In this document: one piece after another, positions 54,576-64,000 of the stretch
How positions within the stretch are numbered: the first letter of the stretch is position 1
Layout: each line of letters begins with the position of its first letter
Origin: Bettongia penicillata ogilbyi
Taxonomy: Eukaryota; Chordata; Mammalia; Diprotodontia; Potoroidae
DNA length: 64,000 bases
Reading direction: 5' to 3'
NCBI GenBank assembly: GCA_023548195.1
Contig: JAJHZJ010000416.1
Location: forward strand, 1,818,729-1,882,728
Notes under the pieces: generated by a model
Seen by the model: the letters and a program-made list of their open reading frames with translations, nothing else
The model's database searches: none
What the model was told of the DNA's origin: nothing
Program-made: the position numbers and the translations under genes

Positions 54576-56275
54576 AGGCAAAACAGTGTTCAGGAATATG
54601 CCCAGAACAGTGCTATACACTTTTCTACTTAACAAATGTATTGTGAATTCATTGAAGGAATTCTAAATAAGAGGTAAAAACTGAAATCATAAATCCAATA
54701 ATGAGATACTTTAATATCCATGTTTATTTCATTTATATATAACACAGAGTTTGACTATGTATCAATAAATAGGTCATTTTTAAATGAAAAAAATAAGAAA
54801 GTACTGTGCATATTTGTGGGAAGAAAACTACAGAAAAAGTACTGTGAGCCTCACTTATCTCTCTGAGGGTAGGATGGGCCATGTGAACCAAGGATTTCAT
54901 AAAACTAGATACGGAGAGGGGGCAGGGGACAAGGGAAAGTGAGTAGAGAGGTTAATAGGGAAACACTTTTTCTTACTCCCTTCTCCAAATGTCACCATAG
55001 CTCTACCAGCTTCATTGTGAGAAATGCTGAAGTAGAATCACAGGTTAGTGGATGGGACCAAAAGCCACTGGCATAAGCATAACTTGGTGGTAGCTTCTGC
55101 CTAGTCTAACTGGTGAATAGGGAGAAGGATTCATGGAGAGCCCTGTAAACATAATCAGAAAGCAGCCTTTAGGCCTAAGAGTAAATGCCAGGTCTAAACG
55201 CATTAAGCTGGTGTATTGGAGGTTGTCTCTGCAATGTCTGCTACCATCACAGTGAACAGCTTTTAGAGCTATGGTTTTCCTACTTCTGAATAGGTCAAGA
55301 CCCAACCAGAGGGTCAATGTTCCATTCTGACTCAGTAGTATAGTAATGAGGGTGAGGAAGGGTCTTAGCTATTATCCATGGATAGAATTCACACCACATC
55401 ACATCCCAACACTCAACTGTGGTATGATGTTATGTTTTTCCCTTTTTTAAAAAAATCAAATACAACAAGAAGAGAAAAAGAGATAATATCTCATAGGAAC
55501 AAAGAGAGGGACACTCGGGAATGGAATCAATACCAGCTTAGTCATTCAGCATAATTTCAGACTATTTAAAATGACTCCTCTGCTCCTTCTCCCAATCTCT
55601 CTCACCTGCCACTGATGCTTAAAAATCCTTCCACAGAGTGCAAAGCCTTTCTTCTACAATAAGAGGAGAGACTTTAAAGACACATACCCCTGACAGTGGT
55701 AACATTGACTCAAATTCTCACTAAAGTAAAAATTATATATCTGATCTTTTCTTGAGATCAGGTTTTGATAATAAGGAAAAAATAGGAAGGCATAGTAAAC
55801 TTGACACTAGCACTGAAAAGAGTATTTTTAAAAAGACTCTGGAAGTAACCAAGACAAACTTTACTTTATTCATAAAGTTTGTCAGACCAAGAGTTTTTCT
55901 TTCTTAATAAAACAAAAGTCTTGGTACTTATAATCTCTCAATTCCTTTTAGTAGGAGAACATGAAAGAAAGAAATAATAAATCCCAGTTTGTTCAGCAGA
56001 GTGCAGTTCCCTTATAAAATATGCACTTTTGGGGGTTTACTATTTTTTCTCTTTTTCTTAAAAAAATCTGTATTTGATGCAATGGCTCTTTGAGAATTGA
56101 AGGAAATCTGATATAAAAGATATTTTGGTACTATAGAATCAAAAGATATCAATCATAATTTATTTTTTAAAAAACTGCACTTGCTTGTGTCTTAGACTTT
56201 ACTCTAGTGAGACTTTGAACCAATCCACTGAGAGTCTTTTTTAATACAGATCTACAAGCACCTCCACTAAGGCAA
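54576..56275. other. PLEK 3' flank, unassigned
   Basis: AT-rich sequence without a recognised family. The 91-codon frame at 55045-55317 (minus) has no domain and sits in sequence of unclear origin. A TTTATT (AATAAA on minus) at 55865-55870 could be a distal PLEK poly(A) signal. Confidence 0.35.
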
Positions 56276-56359
56276 GTTTATTAAATTCACCGTACTACTG
56301 TCCCCTAGGAAGAGGGAAAGTGAATAAGTAAATGAAGAAAGTGTTGATGGACTAGCCAA

Positions 56360-56365
56360 TTTATT
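56360..56365 (-). terminator. Candidate PLEK poly(A) signal
   Basis: AATAAA on the minus strand about 430 bases past the PLEK stop. Others lie at 56277-56282 and 55865-55870. Which one is used cannot be decided from sequence. Confidence 0.3.
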
Positions 56366-56794
56366 ACTTGTTTTCAGGATTTGTTAGAAGGAGTCTTTCT
56401 CAGGCATATAACATATTTGGAAGCAGCTGTGCACTCTTATCTAAGATGGAAGGCCATATGTGTGCGCAAAGGGTGATTACTCCAACCAAGGTCACCACCA
56501 CCACTGTCATGATCATTAGAAATTATTGTAACCCTCTCCATCTTCCTGCAGATGAGGAAACTGAGCCCCAACAGGATAACTGACTTGCCGCAGTCACAAA
56601 AGTGGTTGTATCTACGCAAGGAAGGCTGATAGAGAAAAGGACTGAGTAGGAGTTAGAACACAGGAATCATCAAATACAAGGCTAGTTATATTCAGAAGCC
56701 ACAGCAGGTCTTCCTTTCCCCCTGTATGGATGACCTCAAGAGAAGCCTTGACGACTGAGCCCATGGGAATTCTGTTAGAGCTGAAGGTTCCTTT

Positions 56795-56931
56795 TTACTT
56801 CCCGGTCCGAGAGACCACCTGAATGGCTTTGATCCACTCTGTGCGCTCCTGAGGGGATGCCGCTTGTAAGAAATAATGAACTTCAGTAGCTGTGATAATC
56901 TCAAAAAGATTGTCATCACCACTCTTCTTAA
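56795..56931 (-). CDS. PLEK: PLEK, last coding exon (end of PH2)
   Basis: Encodes the final 44 residues of pleckstrin plus the stop (TAA at 56797-56795): KKSGDDNLFEIITATEVHYF, then LQAASPQERTEWIKAIQ and VVSRTGK. This is the last strands and C-terminal helix of the second PH domain, with the conserved Trp of the helix (EWIKAIQ). The acceptor CCCCTTTAG ends at 56932. The two leading bases complete a codon split by the previous intron. The end SRTGK matches human. Confidence 0.95.
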
Positions 56932-57744
56932 CTAAAGGGGACAGAAAAAGAATATCATAATTATTGGAGGACCCTTAATTTAAAGAGATCATCTGGTTCA
57001 ATCCCCAATGTTCAAGCAACAGTATAGCTATAGAGCCCAGATAAGATTTTTAGAATGTGATTCTATTTTCAAAGTTATCCTGATTTCTCTTTTAAAAACA
57101 AAAAAGTATATATTTTTGAAAAGCATGACTTCCAAATTCTCTAATATTGGTTGTCCTAATGTAAAAGTACTAAGGAAATTTTAAAATGTCTATTTGGATA
57201 AGGTCACTTATTATTTGCACATAAACCTTTAGCTACTAGCAGTTTTCCAAAATAATCAGAAATCTCTCCTTTTCTCAGCTAATAATCTTCACATATTGTC
57301 CTTGGTATGGATGAAATTTCTTTTCCTAAGAATAGTCATAGATTTGCACTTACCTGTTCATTGCTCTCACTTTAATTACCTTATGCCTAGAACACTATCA
57401 TGATAAAGCTGGGGGAGATCAATTTGCTTATACTGGAGTAAACCCCATAATTTTAGTCTCCAACAGACTCTAAGGAGCTCTAAGGAGCCATAGACCTGAT
57501 CCTGAAAATTTCAGGATCAGAAGAGAAATCTTATTTAAACAAGATAGGTGCTGAAAGAGAAATGAGAGGTACATACATCCAAAGTCTTCAATTTATAAAA
57601 ATAATCTAGTCTAGATATTTTAAGCCTGTAAGTACCAGATGGCAAAGTGGGAACAATGACTTGTTGAATTTCACTGGTTCCATGGAACCGCTGGGGACCC
57701 AGTAAATTAAATTTAAATGTCTATGATTATATCATTCATCGAAT

Positions 57745-57895
57745 AATGAAATTTTAGAGCTAGGAATCTTCTCAGAGATCATCTAATCTAATAAGTTTAA
57801 TTTTTCAAATGAGGATACAAAGACCCAGAAGAGAAGCTTGTCCAAGTTAGTAAAAGAGACAGAATCAAGCCAGCCATTATATCATGCTGCTACCC
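57745..57895 (+). repeat. MIR3-like SINE
   Basis: 'ttttagagctaggaatcttc', 'cagagatcatctaatctaat' and 'caaatgaggatacaaagacc', in the last PLEK intron. 56932-57740 is otherwise unassigned intron. Confidence 0.5.
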
Positions 57896-58239
57896 CAGTA
57901 GAGAATTTCTCAGCCAATAAATACAAAGGACTTAAGAAACCTTAAAACCTAAAGAGTGTTAAAAGATAATGTAATAACAAAGTCTAAGATGGACTGAGGA
58001 CAAAAAGGGCCTAAACTGGTTGACACCTTTATAGACTCCAGGTTTTGTTCAGTGTAGTTCATGGATATATGCAAGATCCTCAGAAAGCCATGAAACTTTA
58101 CGATGTTCCTGGGGTTGGACAGGAAAGATTACAAATGGGAAGCTTTGATTTCTTTGAAAACTTTTGGAAGCCATTCATACAGGCATAAATATATTTTTGC
58201 TGATAATAATCTATTGGGATAGACATGATTATAGGCTCA

Positions 58240-58595
58240 GAGTGGAAAGCAAGGTCACAGATCATCCAATCCCTTTATAAAGGAGAAAACTAAGGCTCAG
58301 ATGAATGACTGTCCCAAGATTATGCAGGCAGTAGGGAAGAACAGACATTTATTAAGTAACAACTCTATCCCAGGTACTTTATATTTATTTTCTCTTTTGA
58401 TCTTCCAACGATCCTTGGAGATAAGTACTATTATAATCCATTTTACAGTTGAAGAATTGAAGCAGACAAAAGTGAAGTGACTTGCCCAGTAGCACACAGC
58501 TAGTAAATGTCTAACACTGGATTTGAACCCAGGTCCTATTGCCTCCAGGCTTAACACTCTATGTATTACCTAACTGCTAGTGAGTGAAACCCAGG
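58240..58595 (+). repeat. MIR3-type SINE pair
   Basis: Partial copy at 58240-58330. A fuller copy at 58335-58590 has 'cagacatttattaagtaaca', 'gaagtgacttgcccagtagc' and 'acccaggtcctattgcctcc'. It lies within 65 bases of a PLEK exon. Confidence 0.6.
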
Positions 58596-58653
58596 TCTTC
58601 TACTTCCAAATCTAATGTTTCTTCCCTCTGTATTTCTAGAGATTTGTACTTAC

Positions 58654-58723
58654 TATCAGGGGTGCTCTCCACTGCAGTGACCACACAGCCTCTCAAATGA
58701 ATTGCCCCCAGTGGATCTTCTCC
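58654..58723 (-). CDS. PLEK: PLEK, coding exon (middle of PH2)
   Basis: 70 bases encoding GEDPLGAIHLRGCVVTAVES then TPD and the first base of the next codon. It has the acceptor TTTTCCAG and the donor A/GTAAGT (58648-58653). The LGAIHLRGCVVT strand pair of the second PH domain is nearly identical to human. The VES loop region (TPDIKKSGDD after splicing) is the variable part. Confidence 0.95.
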
Positions 58724-59237
58724 CTGGAAAAGGAGAACATTATGCCTACAAAATATACCGCAGACCAATTGGTGAAGAGTTACACGACAACTCGGATGGA
58801 GAGTCAATTCAAGTCAACAAAAATATATTAAGCCCTTGGAATAAAGAAGGGAAACTTGGCAACTCATGTTCCCAAGCCTGCACCTCAGAGCAGGCAGGGG
58901 AGGATGTAGACAGAAAGATGCAAACAAGTCTTATGCACACTGGGGTACTTCCCCAATTAAAAGTTCAAATTAGTGCAGAAACAGGAAGGAGAAGTAGGGG
59001 AAGTTAAGGTTTAACCATATCTCTTTCAGAGTTCTTAGACTCCCTTGGCCCATCTATTGCCTAAAAGGTCATAGGATGTAATCAAAGAATACTATCCTTT
59101 AGTTAAAATAGAGCTAGAGAATCCAGTCTGCTCAGGGGAGACTTAAGGCTTCAGACTAAATACATCCTGCCAATAAAAGACAAAACTGCTTAAATTAAAT
59201 AAGCAAAATGTTACCTAATTAAGCCTGGCTAGACAAT

Positions 59238-59455
59238 ATTACTTCTTAACTAATTCAGCCAAAAGCTAAAAATTAGATTAAATTTCTCCTCTCACACCCC
59301 ACCAAAAACACTGCCAAAGCTAATTAAATTTAAGTGAGAGAAAAGTTGGATTGGAAGGTCTAATTGAAATATATGACATGGAGAAATTAATTTCAATCTC
59401 AGAGAAAGTAAAGTTTACATTGAGAACTGGATGCCTCAAGGCCTTAGGTGTATTG
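59238..59455. repeat. Duplicated intron block B1
   Basis: 218 bases repeated at 60681-60898 with roughly 95% identity (about 10 differences). It includes 'aactaattcagccaaaagct', 'aaaagttggattggaaggtc' and 'attgagaactggatgc'. Not a family I recognise. Confidence 0.9.
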
Positions 59456-59712
59456 AATGACCTTTACGACTCTTTAACAGGATGGATATCTCCAGTGGAG
59501 ACTGAGAAGAGGTAGGAGATGGAGGAAAGCAGGAAGGAGGGAAAAGGTATGAGGAAATGATGAGGTTAGAAGGTCATAAGATCATGGGAACACACATTTG
59601 GAGTTGGAAGAGCCCTTTGGGATAGAGAAAAAGAATTGGGAGCAAAGTTGGGCTACTCAGTATAATAATGAGAATGATGTTTGAACCCCTCTTCAGCAAC
59701 CATGGCACTCAC

Positions 59713-59796
59713 CCCTGCAGGATCATAGTAGTGCAGATAGGCAGGGTCCTCCCTCAGAATAAATTTCCTCACTTTCCAGTTCTTCCTCCTATGTCC
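59713..59796 (-). CDS. PLEK: PLEK, coding exon (start of PH2)
   Basis: 84 bases, 28 codons: GHRRKNWKVRKFILREDPAY then LHYYDPAG. Includes the basic beta1-beta2 loop (GHRRKNWKVRKF) that forms the phosphoinositide-contacting face of PH domains. Acceptor ...CAG/GGACAT and donor GGG/GTGAGT (59707-59712), phase 0 at both ends. It joins KQ|GHRRK upstream and PAG|GEDP downstream. Confidence 0.95.
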
Positions 59797-59914
59797 CTGC
59801 ATCCAGTATCAGCATACAAAAAGATCAGCATACAAAAAATAAATAATAAGATTATCAGCCCAGGACCACCAATCCTTACCCAGGATTGAGGCACAAAATT
59901 AGCAATGATGTCAT

Positions 59915-60215
59915 TCAATCAATGAATAAATGCTTAAGACTCACCTATGATGTGCAAGACACTGTGCTCAGTGTCAACATACAAAGATAAAAATGAAACA
60001 ACCCCTGTCATAATATTCTTGGGGCAGAAGAGGGGTGGAAAGTGGTTTTTGGACTAGTTATATCTATAAAATACATACATTCATACATACATACATATTC
60101 TCCAACATAGGCTTCCTAAGAGTAGGAACTGTTTTCCATTTTTCTTTGCATTCCCAGTGCTTAGCACAGTGCCTGACGTATAGTAAGTGCTTAATAAATG
60201 CTTGATGATTGTAGG
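59915..60215 (+). repeat. 4440-type repeat and L2 3' end
   Basis: 59915-60020 has 'gtgcaagacactgtgctcag'. 60065-60092 is a (CATA)n run. 60098-60213 is an L2 tail with 'gtgcttagcacagtgcctga' and 'agtgcttaataaatgcttga'. Confidence 0.6.
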
Positions 60216-60624
60216 CTGGCTGAATTGGCACGACAATTTCTTGTAGTCATCACTCCTTTCTTTTCTTCCAGGCATATATTGTGGGATCTCATGTAATTTC
60301 TGGGTAATCCTCCTGTTTCTGGTGAGTCAGTCTTCAGAGGAAGATGACAAGGAGGATTTGGAAGCAGTGGGTACTGCTCAAGTTCCTTTAAGCACTTTGG
60401 TTGTATCAGAATGTGACAGGATTGAGTCATTCTAGAATGACATATCCCTGACTGAGGAGGGTACAGATGCCATGACAATTTATAATATGCACATCTGGGA
60501 CTTTCAGATCATTTCTTAGAATTCATACTCAGCTATAAAGATCACCATCTACCCAACACCAACTGCATTCAGCTGAACAAGAGTTATTGAGCACCAGTCA
60601 TGTGCCTCACATTGTGCTAGGGAC

Positions 60625-60680
60625 ACTTTATATATGTGTGTGTGTATACATATACACACACATATATATGTCTACAGAAG
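60625..60680. repeat. TG/TA microsatellite, left part
   Basis: TATATGTGTGTGTGTATACA type run that stops where duplicated block B2 begins and resumes after it. Confidence 0.8.
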
Positions 60681-60898
60681 ATTACTTCTTAACTAATTCA
60701 GCCAAAAGCTAAAAATTAGATTAAATTTCTCCTCTCACCCCCACCAAAAACACTCCCAAAGCTAATTAAATTTAAGTGAAAGAAAAGTTGGATTGGAAGG
60801 TCTAATTGAAATATATGACATGGAGAAATTAATTTCAATCCCAGAAAAAGTGAAAGTTTACATTGAGAACTGGATGCTTCAAGGCCATAGGTTTATTT
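60681..60898. repeat. Duplicated intron block B2
   Basis: Copy of 59238-59455 in the same direction, offset 1443 bases. It lies between two halves of a TG/TA microsatellite, so this copy looks like the inserted one. Confidence 0.9.
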
Positions 60899-61012
60899 TG
60901 TATATATATACATACACATATACACACATATATGTATTATGTATGTTTTTGTGTATGAAGGTATATAGATATATGCATATGTGTGAATGCATATATATAT
61001 ATATATATATTA
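60899..61012. repeat. TG/TA microsatellite, right part
   Basis: Runs of TATA, ACACATA and (AT)n up to 61010. The Tyr/Ile-rich frame across it is not a gene. Confidence 0.8.
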
Positions 61013-61329
61013 GACACAGTCCCTGACTGAAGGTACTTAAAATCTATGTGAGAGACAAAATACACACACACATACACAAATACAATGAAGCAAATTATAT
61101 AAATAAACAAAAGAGATGAAAAAAATCAAATATGCCAATGTCTAGTCCCATTCAGCCAGTACTGGGTTAGGGCACTTTACTAGAAAACTGGTGTAGTAAG
61201 ACATCAGACTTCCCTCAGTCATCTATCAATTATATTGTAAAATATTGTAGTATCTAGATCGACTTTTAAACTATGATCAGTACTTGACTTAGAAGGAAGG
61301 AGAAACTAAGCCCCTCCTGAGGAAGTATG

Positions 61330-61560
61330 TTGTAAGGAAAAGAACAGTGGAACTGTGGTCAGATCTTGATTCAAAGTCTGGTTTTTTTTTTGTTATTTTG
61401 CTGTTATTTTGCTTGGTATTTCTGAGTCTCAGTTTTCTCATCTTTAAAATAGTAATAATAGTACTTGTATTACCTACTCCTACATTGTTGTCATAATGAT
61501 CAAATACAATTGTGTTTGAAAAATACTTGAAGGTCTCTAAAGCCTCAGCTAACATTAGGT
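61330..61560 (+). repeat. MIR SINE, degraded
   Basis: 'gagtctcagttttctcatct' and 'ttaaaatagtaataatagta', broken by a T-run. Confidence 0.5.
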
Positions 61561-61590
61561 GGCCATAAAGAATCCCAGACTCATTTTTTT

Positions 61591-61598
61591 CTTTCTTT

Positions 61599-61673
<75 letters not shown>

Positions 61674-61704
61674 CTCTTTCTTTCTCTCTTTCTTTCTTTT
61701 CTTC
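61591..61704 (+). repeat. (TTTC)n microsatellite
   Basis: About 110 bases of TTTC, pure for about 70 bases (61605-61672), then with TCTC interruptions. Homopyrimidine on plus. It lies in a PLEK intron. Confidence 0.95.
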
Positions 61705-61934
61705 CAATTACTTATGAACTTTTCCCCTCTTTTCTTATTTCTGATAGTGACCAACTGTAAGGAAAATAGTTTTAATGGTGATAACTGGGGATGCTAAAAG
61801 GATATAGATGCAGGAATTATCTAACCTAATGTTTAATCAGCTAAACCCAAATCCATCATGTCACTGAGGTCCCCTTCAGCTCCAATGTGACTTGAGTCTT
61901 TGAATACAAACTTTCCAAGGGTTCTTTTCCAATA

Positions 61935-62050
61935 CAGAAACCTACCCTATTAGAATGTAAGTTTGTTGAGCACAGGAACTTTTGTCCTTGTATCACCAGC
62001 ATTTAGCATTGTGCTGGCCCTACAGATGTGAATATCGATTGTTCATTGAA
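61935..62050 (+). repeat. L2 3' end
   Basis: 'ctattagaatgtaagtttgt', 'tgagcacaggaacttttgtc' and 'catttagcattgtgctggcc'. Confidence 0.6.
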
Positions 62051-62500
62051 ATAACATTTCTCTTACTTGGTTTCAAATCCTCCCCATCTATATGCCCCTC
62101 TTCATTGGTTATTTGTTTATTGTAAAATGAATATGTATTTAGCATTAAATAGCTCTACTTAAGAATTAATTTAACATTTAACAGTCACTCTGTAAGGTGT
62201 TGTCACATTGGCTATCTTCCATCTCATAAGATGGCAATATATTTTTTGCCTTCTCTTTTTCTCATTGTTTTAAAGATAATGACTTCTCCCCTATTTCAAG
62301 TTCTCTCTCTCTTTCTCTACTTTACTCTTCCTCATATTATTCCCCTTGTATTTTTTGAGCACATCCGGGAACTTTTAGTTCTGACTACTGCCACAGATAG
62401 CCACTAACAGGCTTTCAGGTAAGAGAGAGAAGGCAAAAGTAGGAGAAAAGAGAATCCAATGAAAGAGAAGAATCCAAAGGGTATGATCCTGGCTACTCAC

Positions 62501-62605
62501 CTGCTTCAGGAGGCACCCTTGTTTAATGATGATTCCTCTGAATTCTTCCTTCAAAATCACATCATCATCACTGGAATTCTCCTCACAGAAGAATCCACTG
62601 TCTGT
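62501..62605 (-). CDS. PLEK: PLEK, coding exon (DEP-PH2 linker and PH2 start)
   Basis: 105 bases, 35 codons: TDSGFFCEENSSDDDVILKE then EFRGIIIKQGCLLKQ. The acidic linker (CEENSSDDD) and the first strand of the second PH domain (GIIIKQGCLLKQ) match human except for the first residue (Thr for Pro) and Ile for Val. Acceptor CATTAG and donor CAG/GTGAGT (62495-62500), phase 0. The plus-strand frame across this exon (62459-62896) is a shadow. Confidence 0.95.
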
Positions 62606-63573
62606 CTAATGGGAAACCAACACAAATTTCTTTCACCAAATCATAGATTTGCCATCACTTTTTATTTCCCTAATCACCATCATTTTAATGTTCTTTCTGC
62701 CTTTCTGTGTTACCTGTACTCCAATCTTAATCTTTTAGGTTTTCCCCTAAAATACTGCTTCCTCCATCCCTCCTTTATATTTCCTGCCTTTCTCCTCTCA
62801 AGCATGCTTCTTATGAATATTCTTACTCCTCTTGAAGTTGGCTTGTTCATTTGTTTGTGCATTTCTTTACTTGTAAGTCAATCTTTCTCTGGGTAATTTT
62901 CTTCCCTCAAAGACTACTTTTTCTCAAACTGTTCATTTTTCTCACTCTTACCCCAAGTAACATTTCCCCAACTCTACCACTTGCTGTTTTCTGTATTCCA
63001 TGAAGACTGGAGAAATGGTCTGAGGAAATGAGAGTGGCAGTGAAACTTCACCCAAAGTGAAATGAAACTTTGCATCTGGGAAGTTTGTTTCAGTCTCATA
63101 AGGATAGTGTTTCTCTCATGTAGTGTCCAAATATCTGGGCTCTAATCCAAAGAAGAAACAGAACTGACAAAATCCCCAGAGAAATTTCCTCTTGATATGT
63201 GTATAACATGACCCCAGAGTGGTATGTATTTTGAAAGAGAAATCTGCAGTGGTACTATGGGGATTTCCATGAGTTGAGTTCTGTGACGTTTTTTCTCATA
63301 GATAGATATGGTTTGACAACTTTTGGGATAGGAGATCTTAGCCTGGGCTAAGTGAACTGAAAAAAATATTGATAAATATTTTAATATAATTTGTTTTCTT
63401 TGAATTCAAATGTAGTTTCTCTATTTTAAAACATTCTTCAAAACAAGGGGTCCCTAAGCTTCATCAGACTACCAAAAAGTTTCATGACCTCAAAAAAAGT
63501 CAAGAACTCTTGTTGTGCGATCCGGTTGCACTATCTTCATTATAAGAATGAGCAGGTAACTCCCCCCACTTAC

Positions 63574-63758
63574 AAAGTAGTAGAAAGCATCAGGGTTATC
63601 AAGGAAGGAGGTTTCAGCAGTTCCATCAACTGCATTCTTGGACAAGTCCCCAGCAGGCTGTAGGAAACCTTCATTTAGCAGTGAAGATGCTATCATGAGA
63701 CCTTCCTGACGATTACGGACAGATTGTTTAGATAATAGCCAGTCAATCACACAGTTAC
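63574..63758 (-). CDS. PLEK: PLEK, coding exon (DEP domain)
   Basis: 185 bases: two bases of a split Gly codon, then 61 codons. It contains NCVIDWLLSKQSVRNRQEGL, MIASSLLNEGFLQPAGDLSK and ...FLDNPDAFYYF. This is the core of the DEP domain. The acceptor TATCTAG ends at 63759 and the donor TTT/GTAAGT is at 63568-63573. Pleckstrin is the main PKC substrate of platelets and leukocytes and binds phosphoinositides through two PH domains around this DEP domain. The upstream exons (first PH domain and the PKC phosphorylation sites) lie beyond the right edge. No lesion is seen in any of the five exons, so the gene looks functional. Confidence 0.95.
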
Positions 63759-64000
63759 CTAGATAGGAAGAATCAATGGTCAGATTACTAGTTCAAAACT
63801 AGAATCAAAAGCCTGCAAAGAACTTTGGAAGATGACACCATTCATCCCCATTCCTGCCCAAGACTATACTTAAATCATCCCAAGAGGTGAACCCTCTATC
63901 ATTAAAAAAATTATCCAAAGAAAAATGTCCTTTCCTTAACAACATATTAGGCATCTCAAAATGAGAAATCTGGCATTTTGTCTAGATTGGAAAGAGAAAG
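63759..64000 (-). other. PLEK: PLEK intron, right edge of window
   Basis: Intron upstream of the DEP exon. No exon or repeat was recognised. 62606-63573 is likewise intron without a named element. Confidence 0.6.

Noticed and set aside
55045..55317. 91-codon minus-strand frame downstream of PLEK
   Set aside because: No domain, no splice or homology support, and no match to any PLEK part. Left unassigned.
62459..62896. 145-codon plus-strand frame
   Set aside because: Runs antisense across the PLEK exon at 62501-62605 and into its intron; a shadow frame.
1..64000. CRISPR arrays, operons, riboswitches, phage or plasmid genes
   Set aside because: Nothing of the kind. The only regular arrays are the minisatellite and microsatellites, and the genes are intron-containing vertebrate genes.
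1..64000. A previously undescribed biological system
   Set aside because: No cluster of unknown conserved genes is present. All longer frames outside APLF, FBXO48 and PLEK are retrotransposon remnants, simple repeats or shadows.

Overview
This is nuclear DNA of a mammal, most likely a marsupial. Every real gene is split by GT-AG introns, and most of the window is retrotransposon and SINE sequence. The repeat mix points to a marsupial: MAR1-type and MIR/MIR3-type SINEs, old L2 and CR1/L3 LINEs, RTE-clade LINEs, L1 3' ends, and half-L1 (HAL1) elements that carry ORF1 but no ORF2. The species cannot be named from the sequence alone.

Three protein-coding genes are recognisable. Their order and orientation match my recollection of human 2p13 (APLF and FBXO48 head to head, FBXO48 and PLEK tail to tail). 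(1) APLF, minus strand: only the first coding exon (3256-3351, start of the FHA domain) is seen, and the gene runs off the left edge or continues in an unread part of 1-3250. (2) FBXO48, plus strand: both coding exons are present (7264-7566 and 11599-11760), giving a complete 154-aa F-box protein. (3) PLEK (pleckstrin), minus strand: the last five coding exons (56795-63758) encode part of the DEP domain and all of the second PH domain. The first PH domain lies beyond the right edge.

Layout. 1-3255 is APLF intron 1 with old repeats and, right next to the splice donor, a GC-rich 29-bp minisatellite. 3352-3850 is the CpG-rich shared promoter of APLF and FBXO48, with ZNF143-like and NRF1-like sites. 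3850-11760 is the FBXO48 transcription unit. Its coding intron holds a decayed copy of the end of its own first coding exon. 12.3-56.3 kb is a gene desert between the convergent genes. It contains three RTE elements (two with 5' inversions and target-site duplications), three 5'-complete HAL1 elements, several HAL1/L1 fragments, a 7SL RNA pseudogene and a palindromic DNA-transposon relic. 56.8-64 kb is the 3' half of PLEK, with a 218-bp duplicated intron block and a long TTTC microsatellite.

APLF (DNA-end joining), FBXO48 (SCF ubiquitin ligase receptor) and PLEK (PKC substrate of blood cells) are neighbours by synteny, not one pathway. I found no bacterial-type operon, CRISPR array or clearly new protein system. 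The most interesting observations concern genome structure.
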